Positions 1-8,271 of a DNA stretch of 64,000 bases are shown here, piece by piece. The DNA comes from B3-G11 sp036985855 (GTDB lineage: Bacteria; Actinomycetota; Acidimicrobiia; Spongiisociales; UBA5794). Both the position numbers and the translations under genes were made by a program. How positions within the stretch are numbered: position 1 is the first letter of the stretch; each line of letters starts with the position of its first letter. The stretch lies in contig BTQL01000002.1 in the NCBI GenBank assembly GCA_036985855.1, positions 1 through 64,000 on the forward strand, read 5' to 3'. The notes beneath the pieces were generated by a model that was given only the letters and a program-made list of their open reading frames with translations, was not told the origin of the DNA and searched no databases.

Positions 1-1
1 T

Positions 2-126
2 CGTGCCAGGGACCTGGACGAAGCGGAGGCGCTGAAAGCAAAACAGGCGGCTGAAAAGGCCATACAGGATAGAAAATCAGATGTTGATTATGCCAAAGCC
101 CAGGCTGAGCTTGTCGAGATTGGTTG
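2..126 (+). pseudogene. atpC: C-terminal fragment of an ATP synthase epsilon subunit (AtpC-like), junction artefact likely
   Basis: Frame 2 from the left edge reads as a charged helical hairpin with LDEAEALKAKQAAEKA and SDVDYAKAQAELVE. That is the pattern of the C-terminal domain of F1 epsilon subunits; the DVDYA..xAEL core is shared with E. coli AtpC. After this the frame does not end in the usual AxAQL tail and stop. It runs open for about 800 more bases antisense to the next gene. The piece uses AT-richer codons than its surroundings and resembles proteobacterial more than actinobacterial epsilon subunits. I read it as a fragment fused to this locus by an assembly or library artefact. The identity is from memory of the family. 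Confidence 0.5.
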
Positions 127-135
127 TTGTCATCG

Positions 136-1146
136 TTACGCCTTCCGATCTGGATTGTTCTGGGAGCGCGGCCGGGGGCGGTATGTCCCAGGAAGCTCAA
201 CGACTGTAGCATTCGTTGCGGCTGATTCGAGAAGTGCGAGCGCAGCGTCGACAACGTCGCGCTGTCGCTCGCTGTCGCCCGCAGCTCCAAGTGGACGACC
301 CATCGGATGCTTGACGATGATCGTCCTCGGAATCTTCAGCTCCGTTGCCCTGTGTTCGAATGCCTTGACCATGATCGTGACCGTTGGGATACCGGATTCT
401 TCGACCGCTCTTGCGACGTGCCCGACCGACACATGGCACACCGGTCAGACAGGTACGAGAAGCAGGACGTCGATGTCCTGGCCATGCAGTCGCTCCACCC
501 AGTCCGGCAGGACCTGGCGGAGTCTGCCGTGGGATGTCGCCCCAGGGAACGAGAAGAACGTGTCGGGGAGGCTCCTCAAGCGTCCATCTTGGCGAGCCTC
601 TCGCAGCCTGTCGATCGGGAATGTGACATTCGGATCCCTCGACGCAGACCGAATATCGTATCCCCCGTGGCGTACGCGCAGGTCGGACGTCGGTGTGTCC
701 GAGGGGATCTCGGACAATACGGGCGTTTCACGGAGGAATTCGGAGATCCTTGCCACGGCGTCCTTCTGGGTCATCGCCACTTCTCCGAAGGGCTCTGGAT
801 CGTCGCCTGCAACGAAGTGCCCCGATGTTGTCAACAGACCAACGCGAGCTTCCGTGACCGTTGTCCCGAGCGGTGTGAACGGCCCGTCGTCGTACATGTA
901 TTTCGGAGGTGGAGCGCCAGGGGCAGGGGAGTAACCGGCAACTTGCGCCTCATACGCTGCCTCGATGAGCGGCAGGACGTCACCTGTGTCATATGCATCG
1001 CCGAGCCCATCCAGCAGTGTTTGGAGCATGGAAGCGACGTCGTCGTCCGACATGCTCTTGAAGAACTTGAAGTTGAGATCGTTCCGTTTTCCATAGGAGA
1101 ACGAGCGACGAAAGGATTCGAACGACTCGGGCGCGGAACTGTCCAT
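136..1146 (-). CDS. GrdB/PrdB-like reductase family selenoprotein, TGA-encoded Sec
   Basis: The gene reads as 336 codons if the in-frame TGA at 445-447 is decoded as selenocysteine; without that it splits into 233 and 101 residue pieces in the same frame. The junction reads LLLVPV-U-PVCHVSVGHV, a UxxC motif typical of the glycine/betaine/D-proline reductase selenoprotein B superfamily (Sec234, Cys237). The C-terminal part continues with the expected family pattern (EESGIPTV, KHPMGRPLG). A hairpin follows the TGA. The ATG at 1146 has TAGGGT six bases upstream and no clear ribosome site, so the mRNA may be leaderless. The substrate is unknown: aerobe-type members are uncharacterised. The last few residues may derive from a chimeric contig end. 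Confidence 0.8.
138..151 (+). other. Sequencing-adapter-like 14-mer at the suspected chimeric junction
   Basis: Bases 138-151 read ACGCCTTCCGATCT. This equals the 3' end of the common Illumina adapter (ACGCTCTTCCGATCT) with one base missing. It lies exactly where the epsilon-subunit reading stops making sense, and it forms the last codons of the neighbouring minus-strand selenoprotein gene. A chance match is possible. Confidence 0.45.
414..447 (-). promoter_or_regulatory. Candidate bacterial SECIS hairpin after the Sec TGA
   Basis: Just downstream of the TGA (447-445) the mRNA can form a nine-pair stem (443-435 with 422-414, two G-U pairs) closed by a 12-base loop at 434-423. The loop contains GGUC about 18 bases after the UGA, close to the position of GGUC in the E. 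coli fdhF element. Pairing was done by hand; energy and SelB binding are untested. Confidence 0.5.
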
Positions 1147-1158
1147 CGAGCCACCCTA
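1147..1158 (-). promoter_or_regulatory. Leaderless-type -10 box of the selenoprotein gene
   Basis: Read on the minus strand, TAGGGT ends six bases before the ATG at 1146. That matches a -10 box with transcription starting at or next to the start codon. Confidence 0.4.
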
Positions 1159-1211
1159 ACCGCGACCGGTGGGGCGACTGCGATTGCGACCGTCAAGCGC
1201 CCTGGGACCGT

Positions 1212-1976
1212 CTAGCGATCCTTTGACGCCTTGATGATGGCCGAGTGCATGCCGTCTGCGACGTTGTGAGTCGGCTCGACCGATACGTTCGTGAAACCAA
1301 CCGATTCGAGTCCCCGGCGGTATTCGTCGAAACTCAGTGCCCCTGCGATACACCCCACCCAGCTTCCGCGCTCGAGACGGTCACTGTCGGTCAAATCATT
1401 TTCGGAGACAACGTCTGATATGCCGATGCGTCCGCCCGGTTTGAGTACACGGAACATTTCGGACAGCACCGCAGGTTTGTCAGCGGACAGGTTGATCACG
1501 CAGTTGGAGATGACTACGTCGACTGATGAGTTGTCGAGTGGGATGTTCTCCATGACGCCCTTGCGGAACTCGACGTTCGTAGCGCCTGCCTCCTCCTGGT
1601 GCTTGCGGGCGAGATCGAGCATCTCGTCGGTCATGTCGATCCCGAAAGCGAAACCTTCAGGGCCTACTCTCTTGGCCGACAGGAGAACGTCGATGCCCGC
1701 TCCGGAGCCGAGATCGAGGACGATCTCACCTGGTTGGAGCTCCGCGACTGCTGTTGGATTCCCACAACCGAGCGAGGCAAGGGCTGCCCCTTCGGGAAGG
1801 TCGGCGAGGTCGCCGGCTTGGTAGAGCAGTGAGCCGAACGTGTCTGGATCTGACGTCTTGAATGCGTCCGATGCGCTCATGTCACCGCGGTCGCTTCCAC
1901 AACACGATGTTTCGACCGCGGTTGCCGCCTCTGCATACCGTTGTTGCACCTTCTCGAGGATTCTGTCCGTGGACAT
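1212..1976 (-). CDS. arsM: Arsenite S-adenosylmethionine methyltransferase ArsM
   Basis: 254 residues. The enzyme methylates As(III) using SAM in the cytosol. Visible features are a SAM-binding motif VLDLGSGAGIDV, an acidic loop in FGIDMTDEML, and the arsenic-binding cysteines expected of ArsM: the Cys pair in ETSCCGS near the N-terminus, LGCGNP, and NCVINLS. The start at 1976 is preceded by AAGGAG six bases upstream, so the longer open frame reaching 2204 is not used. It is transcribed divergently from arsR, with an ArsR-type operator between them. No arsenate reductase or arsenite pump is seen nearby, so methylation may be the main arsenic response of this locus. Confidence 0.92.
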   Translation of the reverse strand: MSTDRILEKVQQRYAEAATAVETSCCGSDRGDMSASDAFKTSDPDTFGSLLYQAGDLADLPEGAALASLGCGNPTAVAELQPGEIVLDLGSGAGIDVLLSAKRVGPEGFAFGIDMTDEMLDLARKHQEEAGATNVEFRKGVMENIPLDNSSVDVVISNCVINLSADKPAVLSEMFRVLKPGGRIGISDVVSENDLTDSDRLERGSWVGCIAGALSFDEYRRGLESVGFTNVSVEPTHNVADGMHSAIIKASKDR

Positions 1977-2040
1977 GAACACTCCTTCATATCGATGATT
2001 GTCGATCTGTGGACGAGCGTAGCAGTCACATCGGTATACG

Positions 2041-2052
2041 TCAATATGTTGA
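2041..2052. promoter_or_regulatory. Probable ArsR operator
   Basis: TCAATATGTTGA is an almost perfect palindrome in the arsM-arsR intergenic region. Its outer TCAA/TTGA arms resemble ArsR-family operators (ATCAA-N6-7-TTGAT). It directly abuts the TAGGAT -10 box of arsR at 2053-2058, so bound ArsR would block that promoter. Confidence 0.6.
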
Positions 2053-2064
2053 TAGGATGGTCGG
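2053..2064 (+). promoter_or_regulatory. arsR leaderless-type -10 box
   Basis: TAGGAT at 2053-2058 lies six bases before the arsR ATG. No Shine-Dalgarno lies between them, which suggests a leaderless transcript. Confidence 0.4.
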
Positions 2065-2397
2065 ATGAGACCGAAGATGATCGAGAGCTGTTGCGAACCG
2101 GTGCTGACCGAGCCCATCACTCCGTCTGACGCTGAGCAAGTCGCGGCAGCCTTCAAGTTGTTGGCCGACCCGATCAGGCTGCGAATATTGAGCCTCGTTG
2201 CCAATGCACCCGGTGGTGAGATGTGTGCGTGCGATCTACCTGAGGCGTTGGGACGCAGCCAACCAACGGTGAGCCATCACCTCTCCCTGCTGACAGAAGC
2301 AGGGCTCGTGACCAGGGAACAGCGCGGCAAATGGGCGTGGTTCCGTGTGGAACGCGAGAGCGTTGCCGTGCTGAGGGATGCCTTGAACATCACATGA
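2065..2397 (+). CDS. arsR: Arsenic-responsive ArsR/SmtB repressor
   Basis: 110 residues with a winged helix-turn-helix (LLADPIRLRILSL, then SQPTVSHHLSLLTEAGLV). The recognition region carries EMCACDL, equivalent to the ELCVCDL arsenite-sensing motif of classical ArsR (Cys54, Cys56), and there is a second Cys pair at residues 9-10. Thiol binding of As(III) should release it from DNA. It is divergent from arsM and abuts its own operator, so it should repress both itself and arsM. The first ATG is used here; a later in-frame ATG at codon 5 is also possible but would keep all four cysteines. Confidence 0.9.
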   Translation: MRPKMIESCCEPVLTEPITPSDAEQVAAAFKLLADPIRLRILSLVANAPGGEMCACDLPEALGRSQPTVSHHLSLLTEAGLVTREQRGKWAWFRVERESVAVLRDALNIT

Positions 2398-2439
2398 CAA
2401 CCTGAGCGGAACGGAGCCATTCCCTGGCGTAGTCGGTTG

Positions 2440-2886
2440 TCACCGACTCGTCTGGATCGCGATGACTGTGTGGAGTTTGTCTGGCTCGTCCGTCCCGATT
2501 CGGAACACGGTTCCGTCGGTCAACTCGAGCTCGACCGCGTCGAGTCCCCAAACGTTGTACATCCAGCCGCGCGATATCTTGCGGACGCCCCATCCTTGGA
2601 TCCAGCGATTGCGAACCTGTCGTGCGGCTGTGACATCGGACAGTTGAATCACCCTGTTTGGCTTGCCGAAACCGAATAATGCCGTGACAACGCCGCTGCT
2701 CACCTTCACCTCTAGCCGGCTGAACCACAACGTGAGGACAACGATGGCCACCATTGAAGCGAGGATCACGTATCCAACGATCGGGTCGTTCCCGAACGTC
2801 TCGGGTAGCGAGGAACCTATGACGACCGCAAGGAACACGGCGGTCCCAAGACCCAGATATCCGTACTGCGTGTGCTCGTACTCCAT
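2440..2886 (-). CDS. Membrane protein with two TM helices and a bacterial PH-like domain
   Basis: 148 residues. Two hydrophobic helices (about 9-27 and 37-55) are followed by a soluble domain with LEVKVSSGVVTALFGFG, GWGVRKISRGW and ELTDGTVFRIGTDEPDKL, which is the usual pattern of bacterial PH-like (bPH/YdbT-type) domains. The domain should face the cytosol. Function is unknown. It is divergent from the MFS gene, with an 80 base shared control region, and convergent with arsR. Confidence 0.65.
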   Translation of the reverse strand: MEYEHTQYGYLGLGTAVFLAVVIGSSLPETFGNDPIVGYVILASMVAIVVLTLWFSRLEVKVSSGVVTALFGFGKPNRVIQLSDVTAARQVRNRWIQGWGVRKISRGWMYNVWGLDAVELELTDGTVFRIGTDEPDKLHTVIAIQTSR

Positions 2887-2966
2887 CTCGCATGCATTCT
2901 TGCATCGTCGGGTCGCGAGGCCTATCCATGCTGTCTCAGGCCGTCCGGCTCGAGGTAGGGACCGAC

Positions 2967-4655
2967 ATGGCAGCTATTGTGCCATCCGTGACCGATCAGG
3001 ACCGGACCTCAACCACAAACAAGGCAACCATCGTTCTCGCCATTCTGTCCGCGGCGATGTTCATATATGTCATCGATACGACGATCATGAACGTCTCGAT
3101 CTCTGCGCTCGTCGAGGATCTCGGTACCACCGTTGGAGAGGTTCAAACAGCGATCACGCTGTACACCCTCACGATGGCAGCCTTCATGCTGACCGGAGGA
3201 AAGCTCGGGGATATCTGGGGGTCCAAACGGGCCTTCCGCATCGGCCTCGTCATCTACGGTGTCGGGACCATCATCACCGCACTTGCCCCGAATATCGGAT
3301 TCATCATCTTGGGTTGGTCTGTTCTCGAAGGTCTCGGTTCTGCCCTGATCGTGCCGGCGATCAATACGCTCGTTCGAGCGAACTTCACAGGGACCAAACG
3401 CGCCTCTGCGTACGGAACACTGTTCGGTGTTGCGGCAGCCGGCGCGGCGTTCGGGCCCTTGATCGGTGGATGGCTAACGGCCAACCTCAGCTGGCGCGTC
3501 GCATTCGCAGGTGAGGCGATCATCGTTGTCATCGTCCTGCTCACTTCTGGTCTACTCATCAATGCACCTGCCGTCATACCGAAACCGCGTCTGGACTTCG
3601 TCGGTGTTGCTCTGTCGGCGACGGGGCTCGGCCTATTCGTCTACGGAATTCTCCGAACCAGTACTTTCGGCTGGAGCGATCCACTGGTCATCTCCTTCAT
3701 CTTTGTTGGGCTGGCCGTCGTCGGAACGTTCGTATGGTGGGTCGGACGTCGGGAGACCGCGGGGAAACCCGCCCTTGTCCACCCGTCGATCTTCAAGCAT
3801 CGAGCGATCAGCGCAGGTCTCCCGATACTTGCCACCCAAACCTTCGCCCAAGCAGGGCTTCTGTTCCTCATCCCTGTGTTCGCGCAGTCCGTGCTCGGTT
3901 TCGACGCATTCCAAACCGGCCTCACGCTGCTTCCGCTTTCGATAGGCGTGTTGGCGACATCGACCCTGACGCCACGTCTGGGTCGAAAGATCTACCCGAA
4001 GTACATCATCCAGGCAGGACTCGTCCTTCTCTTCATCGGTGGATATGTGCTGGCGAGATCGCTCGACGGCGCAAGCCGGGGAACGGACCTGGCTCTCGGC
4101 CTGCTCATTGGAGGTGTGGCGATCGGACTCGTTGTCGGCCAGCTCCCGAACTTGATTCTGTCTGGAGTCGATCAAGACGAGGCGAGCGAAGCATCGGGAC
4201 TTCAGGGCACGGCCCAGAATCTAGGTATGGCGCTTGGTACGGCGGTAATAGGAACGGTGGTCCTCAGCGTCGCTCTCACTTCTCTCGGCAACCAGGTCCA
4301 GGCGTCGCCGATTATTCCTAGTGACGTCAAGGAGCAGATCGCAGCGGTGGTGGAACGGCCCTTCGTGTCGGCAGATGCCGGTCGGCTCGCAGAAGATCTC
4401 GCAGATCTCCCCGCGGAGCAGAAGGCGGAACTTCGGCAGATCTATGACAAGGGGACGCTGCGTGGTTTCCAAGGGGCGATTCTCGCCGGCGGCATAGTGG
4501 CATTGTTCGGTGCCCTGATGGCCCTCCGTCTGCCGAGGAAGAAGTTGGAATCGGACTCGTCTGTCGAGGCCACGGTTTGCGAGGTTGTCCGAAGCAGTCC
4601 GTTGCCGGGTTTGCAACTAGAGATGGATGATCTGGCTCCCTCGACGAAACCCTGA
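2967..4655 (+). CDS. DHA2-family (14 TM) MFS drug exporter
   Basis: 562 residues from the ATG at 2967, chosen because GAGGTAGGG lies just upstream; earlier in-frame starts at 2892 and 2928 lack a site. TM1 carries FIYVIDTTIMNVSISAL and the loop between TM2 and TM3 has motif A (GGKLGDIWGSKRAF), both typical of EmrB/QacA proton-driven multidrug exporters. The long hydrophobic stretches agree with 14 helices. A periplasmic loop of roughly 70 residues precedes the last helix, and the final 40 residues are cytosolic. The substrate cannot be told from sequence. Confidence 0.88.
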   Translation: MAAIVPSVTDQDRTSTTNKATIVLAILSAAMFIYVIDTTIMNVSISALVEDLGTTVGEVQTAITLYTLTMAAFMLTGGKLGDIWGSKRAFRIGLVIYGVGTIITALAPNIGFIILGWSVLEGLGSALIVPAINTLVRANFTGTKRASAYGTLFGVAAAGAAFGPLIGGWLTANLSWRVAFAGEAIIVVIVLLTSGLLINAPAVIPKPRLDFVGVALSATGLGLFVYGILRTSTFGWSDPLVISFIFVGLAVVGTFVWWVGRRETAGKPALVHPSIFKHRAISAGLPILATQTFAQAGLLFLIPVFAQSVLGFDAFQTGLTLLPLSIGVLATSTLTPRLGRKIYPKYIIQAGLVLLFIGGYVLARSLDGASRGTDLALGLLIGGVAIGLVVGQLPNLILSGVDQDEASEASGLQGTAQNLGMALGTAVIGTVVLSVALTSLGNQVQASPIIPSDVKEQIAAVVERPFVSADAGRLAEDLADLPAEQKAELRQIYDKGTLRGFQGAILAGGIVALFGALMALRLPRKKLESDSSVEATVCEVVRSSPLPGLQLEMDDLAPSTKP

Positions 4656-4768
4656 AACCCGGGCGCTCTCGTCCGCTGAGCACGACCGCGAATTCGAGCG
4701 CATCGTCGAGACGACATGCCTGACTGTCAGGTACGGGGATTGCACCTGTTTCCGCAGGAAGTATCTGG

Positions 4769-4781
4769 TAGCTTTCGACAG
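4769..4781 (+). promoter_or_regulatory. Leaderless-type -10 box of the amidohydrolase gene
   Basis: TAGCTT at 4769-4774 followed by seven bases and ATG at 4782; no ribosome site. Confidence 0.35.
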
Positions 4782-6230
4782 ATGTCGGCGAGAACACTCG
4801 GATTGGTCGTGGCTGTTCTGTTTCTCGCCGCATGCTCGAGCGGGGACGACGTCGTTGCCACCACGGTGACAACTGACGTGGTTACCACCACGGTGACAAC
4901 GGCACAGCCGGCCACATCTACCACAGCCGAGCCCGTTGAGAGTACTACCTCCACGACAGAAGCTGAGACCAAGGATCCGGCCGACCTGATCTTTATCGGC
5001 GGTCCGATCATCACGATGGACCCCGCCATCGGCACGGTCGAGGCGATAGCGATAACGGGGGAATTGATCGTCGCGGTTGGTTCGGCTTCGGAGATCGCAT
5101 CATATGAAGGACCCGACACTGTTGTCATCGACCTGGATGGGCGCGCCGTCAGCCCCGGTTTCGTAGATGCCCACACGCACATCCTCACTGACATGGGGGG
5201 GATCGAGGCAGGGCAGTCCCTCGCCCTCGAGAACGGGATCACGTCACTCGCCGATGCGTCCGTCGAGGCCGAATGGCCCGAGCGGTTCATCGAAGCCGAT
5301 CGCTCCGGCGTCCTTCGCGTTCGCACGAGCATGTATCTCGATCGGACCGACTTTTGCGGTGTTGACCAGGGACTCTGGTACGAGGCCTTCGAGCCAGACG
5401 CAGTCTTCTCAGATCGGCTCAGGGTCGCGGGAGTAAAGATCTTTTCCGACGGGGGAGGCTGCGGCCCTCTCGGTATGAGCGAACCGTTCCTCGAGGGTGT
5501 TGACGCTGCTCCACCGTTCCACGACCTCGACACGCTCGCGTCGTTCATCAGGGATGCCGACGACGCCGGCTATCAGATAGCCATTCACGCGCAGGGCGAT
5601 CTCGCAATCGCACAGGTCCAGGATGCGTACGCCGTCGTCCTTTCGGATGGTGAGAATCCTCTCAGGCACCGCATCGATCACAACGTGTTCGCCACCGAGG
5701 ACACCATCGGCCGATACAGCGAGCTCGGCCTTGTCCCTGTCCTGTTCGGTTCCTCCGAGGCGTGCAACGGTGACCTGCCATGGACCGATTTCTACAGGGA
5801 GAATGGTGACCGGCCCGGTGAGATTCTCGCTGCAAACCCCGGCCTGGTTGTCGCATGGCACGGGGACGATCCATGGTTGACACCGATCAGCCCCATCTCC
5901 GATCTGTTCGGTCTCGTTACCAGGGGGAAGGTCGATGCGGACGGGACGATCTGTGAACCGCCGGATTGGATGGCAGGCGGGGGTGTCAATGTCGAGCAGG
6001 GCCTCGCCATGATGACCACAGGTTCCGCCTATGCGATCCGTCAGGAAGATGTCGTCGGGTCGTTGACACCCGGAAAGTACGCGGACCTCGTCGTGCTCTC
6101 GGATGACCTCCTCGCGGTCCCTTCGTCTGCTCTGCCTGATGTCGAGATCCTGATGACGATGATCGGAGGCACGACCGAGTTCTGTGCCGGTGGTGCCGAG
6201 GCCTGGTGCCCCGGGTGGGCAGCGCCGTAG
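4782..6230 (+). CDS. Secreted lipoprotein amidohydrolase, YtcJ-like (Amidohydro_3)
   Basis: 482 residues. A short signal peptide ends in the lipobox LAAC (Cys19), followed by a Thr/Val/Ser-rich linker to about residue 62. The hydrolase domain then begins with IFIGGPIITMD and carries the metal site DAHTH, the KIFSDGG segment, IAIHAQGD, HRIDHNV and the C-terminal TPGKYADLVVLSDD. These are the landmarks of the YtcJ branch of the metal-dependent amidohydrolases. The start at 4782 gives a proper lipoprotein signal; the longer frame from 4716 would place 22 residues in front of it. Substrate unknown. An exported, lipid-anchored member is less common than cytosolic ones. Confidence 0.82.
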   Translation: MSARTLGLVVAVLFLAACSSGDDVVATTVTTDVVTTTVTTAQPATSTTAEPVESTTSTTEAETKDPADLIFIGGPIITMDPAIGTVEAIAITGELIVAVGSASEIASYEGPDTVVIDLDGRAVSPGFVDAHTHILTDMGGIEAGQSLALENGITSLADASVEAEWPERFIEADRSGVLRVRTSMYLDRTDFCGVDQGLWYEAFEPDAVFSDRLRVAGVKIFSDGGGCGPLGMSEPFLEGVDAAPPFHDLDTLASFIRDADDAGYQIAIHAQGDLAIAQVQDAYAVVLSDGENPLRHRIDHNVFATEDTIGRYSELGLVPVLFGSSEACNGDLPWTDFYRENGDRPGEILAANPGLVVAWHGDDPWLTPISPISDLFGLVTRGKVDADGTICEPPDWMAGGGVNVEQGLAMMTTGSAYAIRQEDVVGSLTPGKYADLVVLSDDLLAVPSSALPDVEILMTMIGGTTEFCAGGAEAWCPGWAAP

Positions 6231-6273
6231 ATTCCCGATGTCTCCGCGGGCGATTCCTGCCAGAGCAATCGGG

Positions 6274-6933
6274 CTACTGGCCGGATGCCGTCGGGTCCTC
6301 GATCGTCTCGCCGTCCAACGCTGCAAACGATGTGCTCACCGACGCGTCGCCTGTCGTATAGGAAGCCGCGACCAACAGACCGTCGGCAAAACGAAGGTTG
6401 AGTTCGACTGTGCCGTCAGAGCCGAAGTTCGCCCCGTCATACGCGCCAAGTGCAACGATGCCATCGTCGTTCGTGGCGACGATCGTGATCGTGTCCGGCG
6501 CTGCGAGGGCATCGAGCGGTGGCTCGATCGGTCCATCGGCTTCGACCTCGACCCAATCACCATCGTCGACGCGGATCCAGGATGCGTCCGGTGTGATCAC
6601 GTAGGTGACCGTTCCGTCTCCCGATGTGACGTCCATCTGAGCGCTCTCACCGATCACGAATCCGGTGATCGTCGCTGCTTCTTCGTCGCCAACCTTGGCA
6701 ACAGCTTCGAAGCGGTAGCCGTTCTCGTAGCGGTCGAGTGCGCTTGCGAGCAAGACCCGTGCATCGACAGCGACCGTGGTGGTTGCTGAGTCCTCTACCT
6801 GCGACGTGGTCGGCGAGCTCGAATCATCGCCCGAATTCGCGTCGTCGGTCGATGTACAAGCCGACACAACGACCAGAACGGTCATGATGGCGACAGCAGA
6901 GACGGCCCTCCGAAGGGAGAGCCGTCTCTGCAT
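6274..6933 (-). CDS. Lipoprotein of unknown function
   Basis: 219 residues. The signal peptide runs to the lipobox VVSAC, followed by a Ser/Thr/Asp linker and a soluble domain rich in beta strands with TYVITPDASWIRVDDGDWVEV. Segments like this occur in LolA/LppX-fold lipid-binding lipoproteins, but the assignment is weak. The start at 6933 was chosen because the upstream 44 codons of the open frame are only the antisense of the Asp-rich tail of the neighbour. It lies 10 bases after that gene on the same strand, so the two probably form an operon. Confidence 0.7.
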   Translation of the reverse strand: MQRRLSLRRAVSAVAIMTVLVVVSACTSTDDANSGDDSSSPTTSQVEDSATTTVAVDARVLLASALDRYENGYRFEAVAKVGDEEAATITGFVIGESAQMDVTSGDGTVTYVITPDASWIRVDDGDWVEVEADGPIEPPLDALAAPDTITIVATNDDGIVALGAYDGANFGSDGTVELNLRFADGLLVAASYTTGDASVSTSFAALDGETIEDPTASGQ

Positions 6934-6943
6934 CGACTGCGGG

Positions 6944-7073
6944 TCAGTCGTCGTCTTCGTCATCTTCGTCTTCGTCGTCGTCATGGGATGAACTGCTGTG
7001 ATCATCGTCATGGTCGTCGTCATCGTCGTCGTACTCGTCATGGTCGTCGTCGTCGTCATCATCATCGCATGAT
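6944..7073 (-). repeat. GAT/GAC microsatellite-like tract
   Basis: This tract is built almost wholly of GAY codons with CAC, TCC and GAA interruptions, and encodes the Asp-rich tail. Shorter tracts of the same kind occur near 7400-7440 and 7525-7560. Confidence 0.7.
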
Positions 7074-8068
7074 GTCGTCGTTCTGGACTTGACCTTCAGC
7101 TCGAGTGTGCCGTGCTCGTCCTCGAGTTCGACCTTGAGGTAGGCACCATCGTCGCCATTGGAGTCGGTGAACCTGACCGTGAATCCGTCATCGTCCTGAT
7201 CGACATCGGCCCGTACTCCTTCAGCAACCTCCACACCATTTTCGACTATGCGTACGCCGTCCGTCGACACCATGTACGTGACCGCAGCGGGCGTCTCGTC
7301 GCACAGCAGGCCCGTCCATGTGTGCTCGCCGAGGGCATCGTCGCCGGTGAGTGTGCTCTGGTCCCTGCCGGTGAGCTCGACCTTGAGCTTCGTGTAGGTA
7401 CCGTCGTGATCGTCATCATCGTCGTCATCGTCACCGAAGTGAGTCTCGACCTCGATCTTCAGTGTCTTCTTGAACCCATCCTCCGAGAAGAAGGTGATCC
7501 TCGCCTTGGATTCGTACTCGTCCTCGTCCTCGTCATCGTCGTCGTCCCTCTCGGTATAGGGACCATCGATCCTATATGCGGGCGTGGTATCGTCGACGCT
7601 CACAGAGGTGATCTCCGCGTACGGACCGTTTGGTGTTCCGATCATGAATGTCACCTTGGTGGCGGTACCCGACCCGAATATGTCTCCGGTCCAGACGTGT
7701 GTACCGAGCACGTCGCTGAGGTTCGATGTCCTCAGTTTCACGCTCAGCTTCGAGTTCTTCGCCTTGACGTTGATGACAGTCGAGCCATCCGCGGAGTCCC
7801 TCGTGAACTGGACCTTGTGCTCGCCAGACCTGGTTCGCCCGAACCCGGCATCGCCGCTGGCACCGTCGGTGATGACCACTTCTATGATGTTGCCAAAGGC
7901 GTCGAGCGTCACACCGACCACCACCGGTGCACCCAGAACGTTGAGGGAGAGCGACATGCCGCCTGTGTCGGCGATGGCCTCGGTCGTATGGGCTGCGGCA
8001 GCGCTCGGAAGCACTCCCACAAGTATCGCTCCGGCGACGATCCCGAGCAATCTTCGATGAATCCTCAT
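6944..8068 (-). CDS. Secreted protein with a poly-Asp tail and internal acidic runs
   Basis: 374 residues. The N-terminal signal peptide has LGIVAGAILVGVLPSAAAA and a likely cleavage after AAA-A. The start at 8068 has AAAGGAAC six bases upstream. The mature protein alternates beta-rich segments (LGTHVWTGDIFGSG and LGEHTWTGLLCDE look like two related units) with three very acidic runs near residues 175-186, 213-220 and 333-374. The last is almost pure Asp with some His and Ser. Such tails often bind calcium or other cations. No family recognised. The acidic runs come from GAT/GAC repeats that would be prone to slippage. Confidence 0.75.
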   Translation of the reverse strand: MRIHRRLLGIVAGAILVGVLPSAAAAHTTEAIADTGGMSLSLNVLGAPVVVGVTLDAFGNIIEVVITDGASGDAGFGRTRSGEHKVQFTRDSADGSTVINVKAKNSKLSVKLRTSNLSDVLGTHVWTGDIFGSGTATKVTFMIGTPNGPYAEITSVSVDDTTPAYRIDGPYTERDDDDDEDEDEYESKARITFFSEDGFKKTLKIEVETHFGDDDDDDDDHDGTYTKLKVELTGRDQSTLTGDDALGEHTWTGLLCDETPAAVTYMVSTDGVRIVENGVEVAEGVRADVDQDDDGFTVRFTDSNGDDGAYLKVELEDEHGTLELKVKSRTTTSCDDDDDDDDHDEYDDDDDDHDDDHSSSSHDDDEDEDDEDDD

Positions 8069-8271
8069 CGTGTTCCTTTCATCCATCACGCAAATCGGCG
8101 ATGCTTCCACTTCTGGTCAAGCCTGGGAACAAGATACGAGACGGTTGGATAACGGTGGGATAACTGGCACCTAATCGATGCGAAAACAACCGCGACGGCC
8201 CGTCTCCCTGGTGCCTGAGTGCTGTCTAGCCTTGAGTAGTCGGATCACCGTGGACACATCGAGGAGATCGC

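Noticed and set aside
155..934. Long plus-strand open frame of 259 codons
   Set aside because: It is the antisense of the selenoprotein gene, with Arg/Ser-rich shadow composition, and is open only because of that gene's codon pattern.
6934..7065. Thr/Met-rich extension of the lipoprotein frame
   Set aside because: It is an out-of-frame reading of the GAT/GAC repeat tract; the lipoprotein signal begins at 6933.
8069..8110. 14-codon extension of the Asp-rich protein
   Set aside because: The signal peptide and the AAAGGAAC site point to the ATG at 8068.
8167..8215. GGCACC/GGTGCC inverted repeat before hutH as a riboswitch
   Set aside because: Only six-base arms about 38 bases apart and no match to a known riboswitch core.
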